Source of the DNA: a virus
IMG/VR virus record: IMGVR_UViG_3300020411_004007
Span: 1-39,193 of that record
Length of the DNA: 39,193 nt
Reading direction: 5' to 3' (one strand)
Part shown: positions 38,240 to 39,193 of the stretch, piece by piece
Numbering within the stretch: the first letter of the stretch is position 1
Layout: every line of letters begins with the position of its first letter
The notes under the pieces: generated by a model
What the model saw: only the letters and a program-made list of their open reading frames with translations
What the model was told of the DNA's origin: nothing
The model's database searches: none
Program-made: the position numbers and the translations under genes

Positions 38240-39192
38240 AGATACTCTATATAGATTACGGGAATGTAGTATCTGATGGGCACATGTATCAGTACTATGG
38301 TGATCTATTTAGAGAGTTAAAATTATTGGCGCAAATATATTTGCTTCAAGGTGTTCCTACAAATATTAATGAAATATTGTCGCAGATTGAAGGTGGCGTA
38401 GATTGTATAATTTTTGGACTTGGTTATTTTGCGCAGAGCCATCAACAATTTTTTAATAAAATTGAAGGATTAGATACCATAGATATCCCTGTAGTTTGTA
38501 TGATTCATAAACCTCAAACTATGCTAGATAAAAAACTTGAATTTTGTAAAATCAATAATGTGAACTTAATTGTTGATTCACAATGCACATATAAGGATTT
38601 TGAGAAACAGACTGGAATCAAATCTATGAGATTGCCATTTACTGCCACGCCAAATATATTTTACCCACGCGATGTTAAGAAAGTATATGATGTTGGTTTT
38701 AGTGGCGCACTTCACGGTAAAGAAAATGATGGCCGTCAGAAAATATTTGGACCTACAGCAAACTTACGGGAAAGAGTATATGAAAAACTAGTTGCAAAAA
38801 ATCGTAACACTTTTTGGAACTCTAGCAACACAATGGAATATAGAATTCATTCTGTTGAGGAATATGCTACAAAAATTAATGAGTGTAAGATGTGGCTAGG
38901 CACTACTGGACCTGTACTTGATGTTAGCCCGAGATATTTTGAAGTTATGTTGTCAAAAACTCTCCTTTTATGTAACAATATGCCAGAACAGTATGAAGAT
39001 TACTTTACAGATGGCGTGAATTGTGTTATCTTTAATAATGATTTAAGTGATTTTGATGAAAAGCTTGATTATTATTTGAATAATGAAAGTGAAATGAGTC
39101 GGGTCATTGAAACAGCGTATGATACAGCCATTAACAACTATACATGGCATCATATGGCTAAGAAACTTATAGAAGAAATTAAAGCACTATGA
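38236..39192 (+). CDS. GT-B-like glycosyltransferase (CgeB-like)
   Basis: 318 residues, complete: the TGA ends one base before the window end. The N-terminal Rossmann part (LYIDYGNVVSDGHMYQYYGD) and a C-terminal donor half (LGTTGPVLDVSPRYFEVMLS, then LLLCNNMPEQYEDYFTDGVN) match the CgeB-type or group-1 glycosyltransferases, in which a conserved R-x-F-E sits at the nucleotide site. It starts on ATGA with the GT15-like gene. The sugar cluster probably continues beyond the window. Confidence 0.72.
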   Translation: MKILYIDYGNVVSDGHMYQYYGDLFRELKLLAQIYLLQGVPTNINEILSQIEGGVDCIIFGLGYFAQSHQQFFNKIEGLDTIDIPVVCMIHKPQTMLDKKLEFCKINNVNLIVDSQCTYKDFEKQTGIKSMRLPFTATPNIFYPRDVKKVYDVGFSGALHGKENDGRQKIFGPTANLRERVYEKLVAKNRNTFWNSSNTMEYRIHSVEEYATKINECKMWLGTTGPVLDVSPRYFEVMLSKTLLLCNNMPEQYEDYFTDGVNCVIFNNDLSDFDEKLDYYLNNESEMSRVIETAYDTAINNYTWHHMAKKLIEEIKAL

Positions 39193-39193
39193 T

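Noticed and set aside
38019-38276. Plus-strand 85-codon frame
   Set aside because: Overlaps the GT15-like gene and the next start in another frame; no ribosome site.
1-39193. CRISPR array or cas locus (prompted by the Cas4-like nuclease)
   Set aside because: No regularly spaced direct repeats with spacers were seen, and no other cas-like gene; the nuclease is better explained as a phage recombination exonuclease.

Overview
The window looks like part of a large tailed-phage genome, most probably a marine myovirus-type phage of a Gram-negative host. Every convincing gene is on the + strand. Genes are short, tightly packed and often overlap by ATGA, TAATG or TTGA junctions. The cargo is typical of phage: PhoH, HNH and PD-(D/E)XK nucleases, Nudix, MoxR/VWA pair, tmRNA, tRNA and many glycosyltransferases. 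No capsid, portal, tail, terminase or polymerase gene is visible, so this is an accessory and regulatory part of a bigger genome. The host is unknown. Two lipoproteins (a TlpA-like thioredoxin and a VWA protein with a DILWVIDKSGSM stretch) resemble proteins of marine Myxococcota/Bdellovibrionota-like bacteria, but this is only a hint.

Layout. (1) 1-6067: GC-richer region (about 50 % by eye) of small genes, with a MoxR-like ATPase, a VWA-like predicted metallopeptidase and a SWIM protein. Five transcription units here each begin with the same 55-bp promoter, in which three TTGAC boxes are spaced exactly 11 and 15 bp apart ahead of an extended -10. (2) 5455-5776 and 6261-6980: sparsely coding stretches with hairpins, direct repeats, orphan TTGACA pairs and a possible leftward promoter; base composition becomes AT-rich from about 6.06 kb. 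(3) 6981-9287: six consecutive members of a small 'VGDLV' SH3-like family. (4) 9307-21319: secreted protease, Nudix, Cys/Lys-rich modular proteins, HAD phosphatase, metallopeptidase with a nested in-frame start, a ligase-like/nucleotidylyltransferase fusion, an acidic helical protein and an HTH protein. Several share a short N-terminal motif resembling a capsid-targeting peptide. (5) 21360-29471: lipoproteins, tmRNA, NlpC/P60-like hydrolase, adenylyltransferase, HNH, an 18-residue peptide with seven cysteines, tRNA-Asn, PIN-PhoH and a zinc peptidase. (6) 29516-39192: Cas4/RecB-like nuclease, then eight sugar genes (six glycosyltransferases, a DegT-type aminotransferase and a Gfo/Idh/MocA dehydrogenase), suggesting the phage makes and attaches its own glycan.

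The strongest candidates for something undescribed are the invariant triple-TTGACA promoter, the roughly 16-member VGDLV family, the peptidase/acidic-protein nested gene, the shared N-terminal targeting-like motif, the seven-cysteine micropeptide and the two-module structured RNA region at 5.5 kb.
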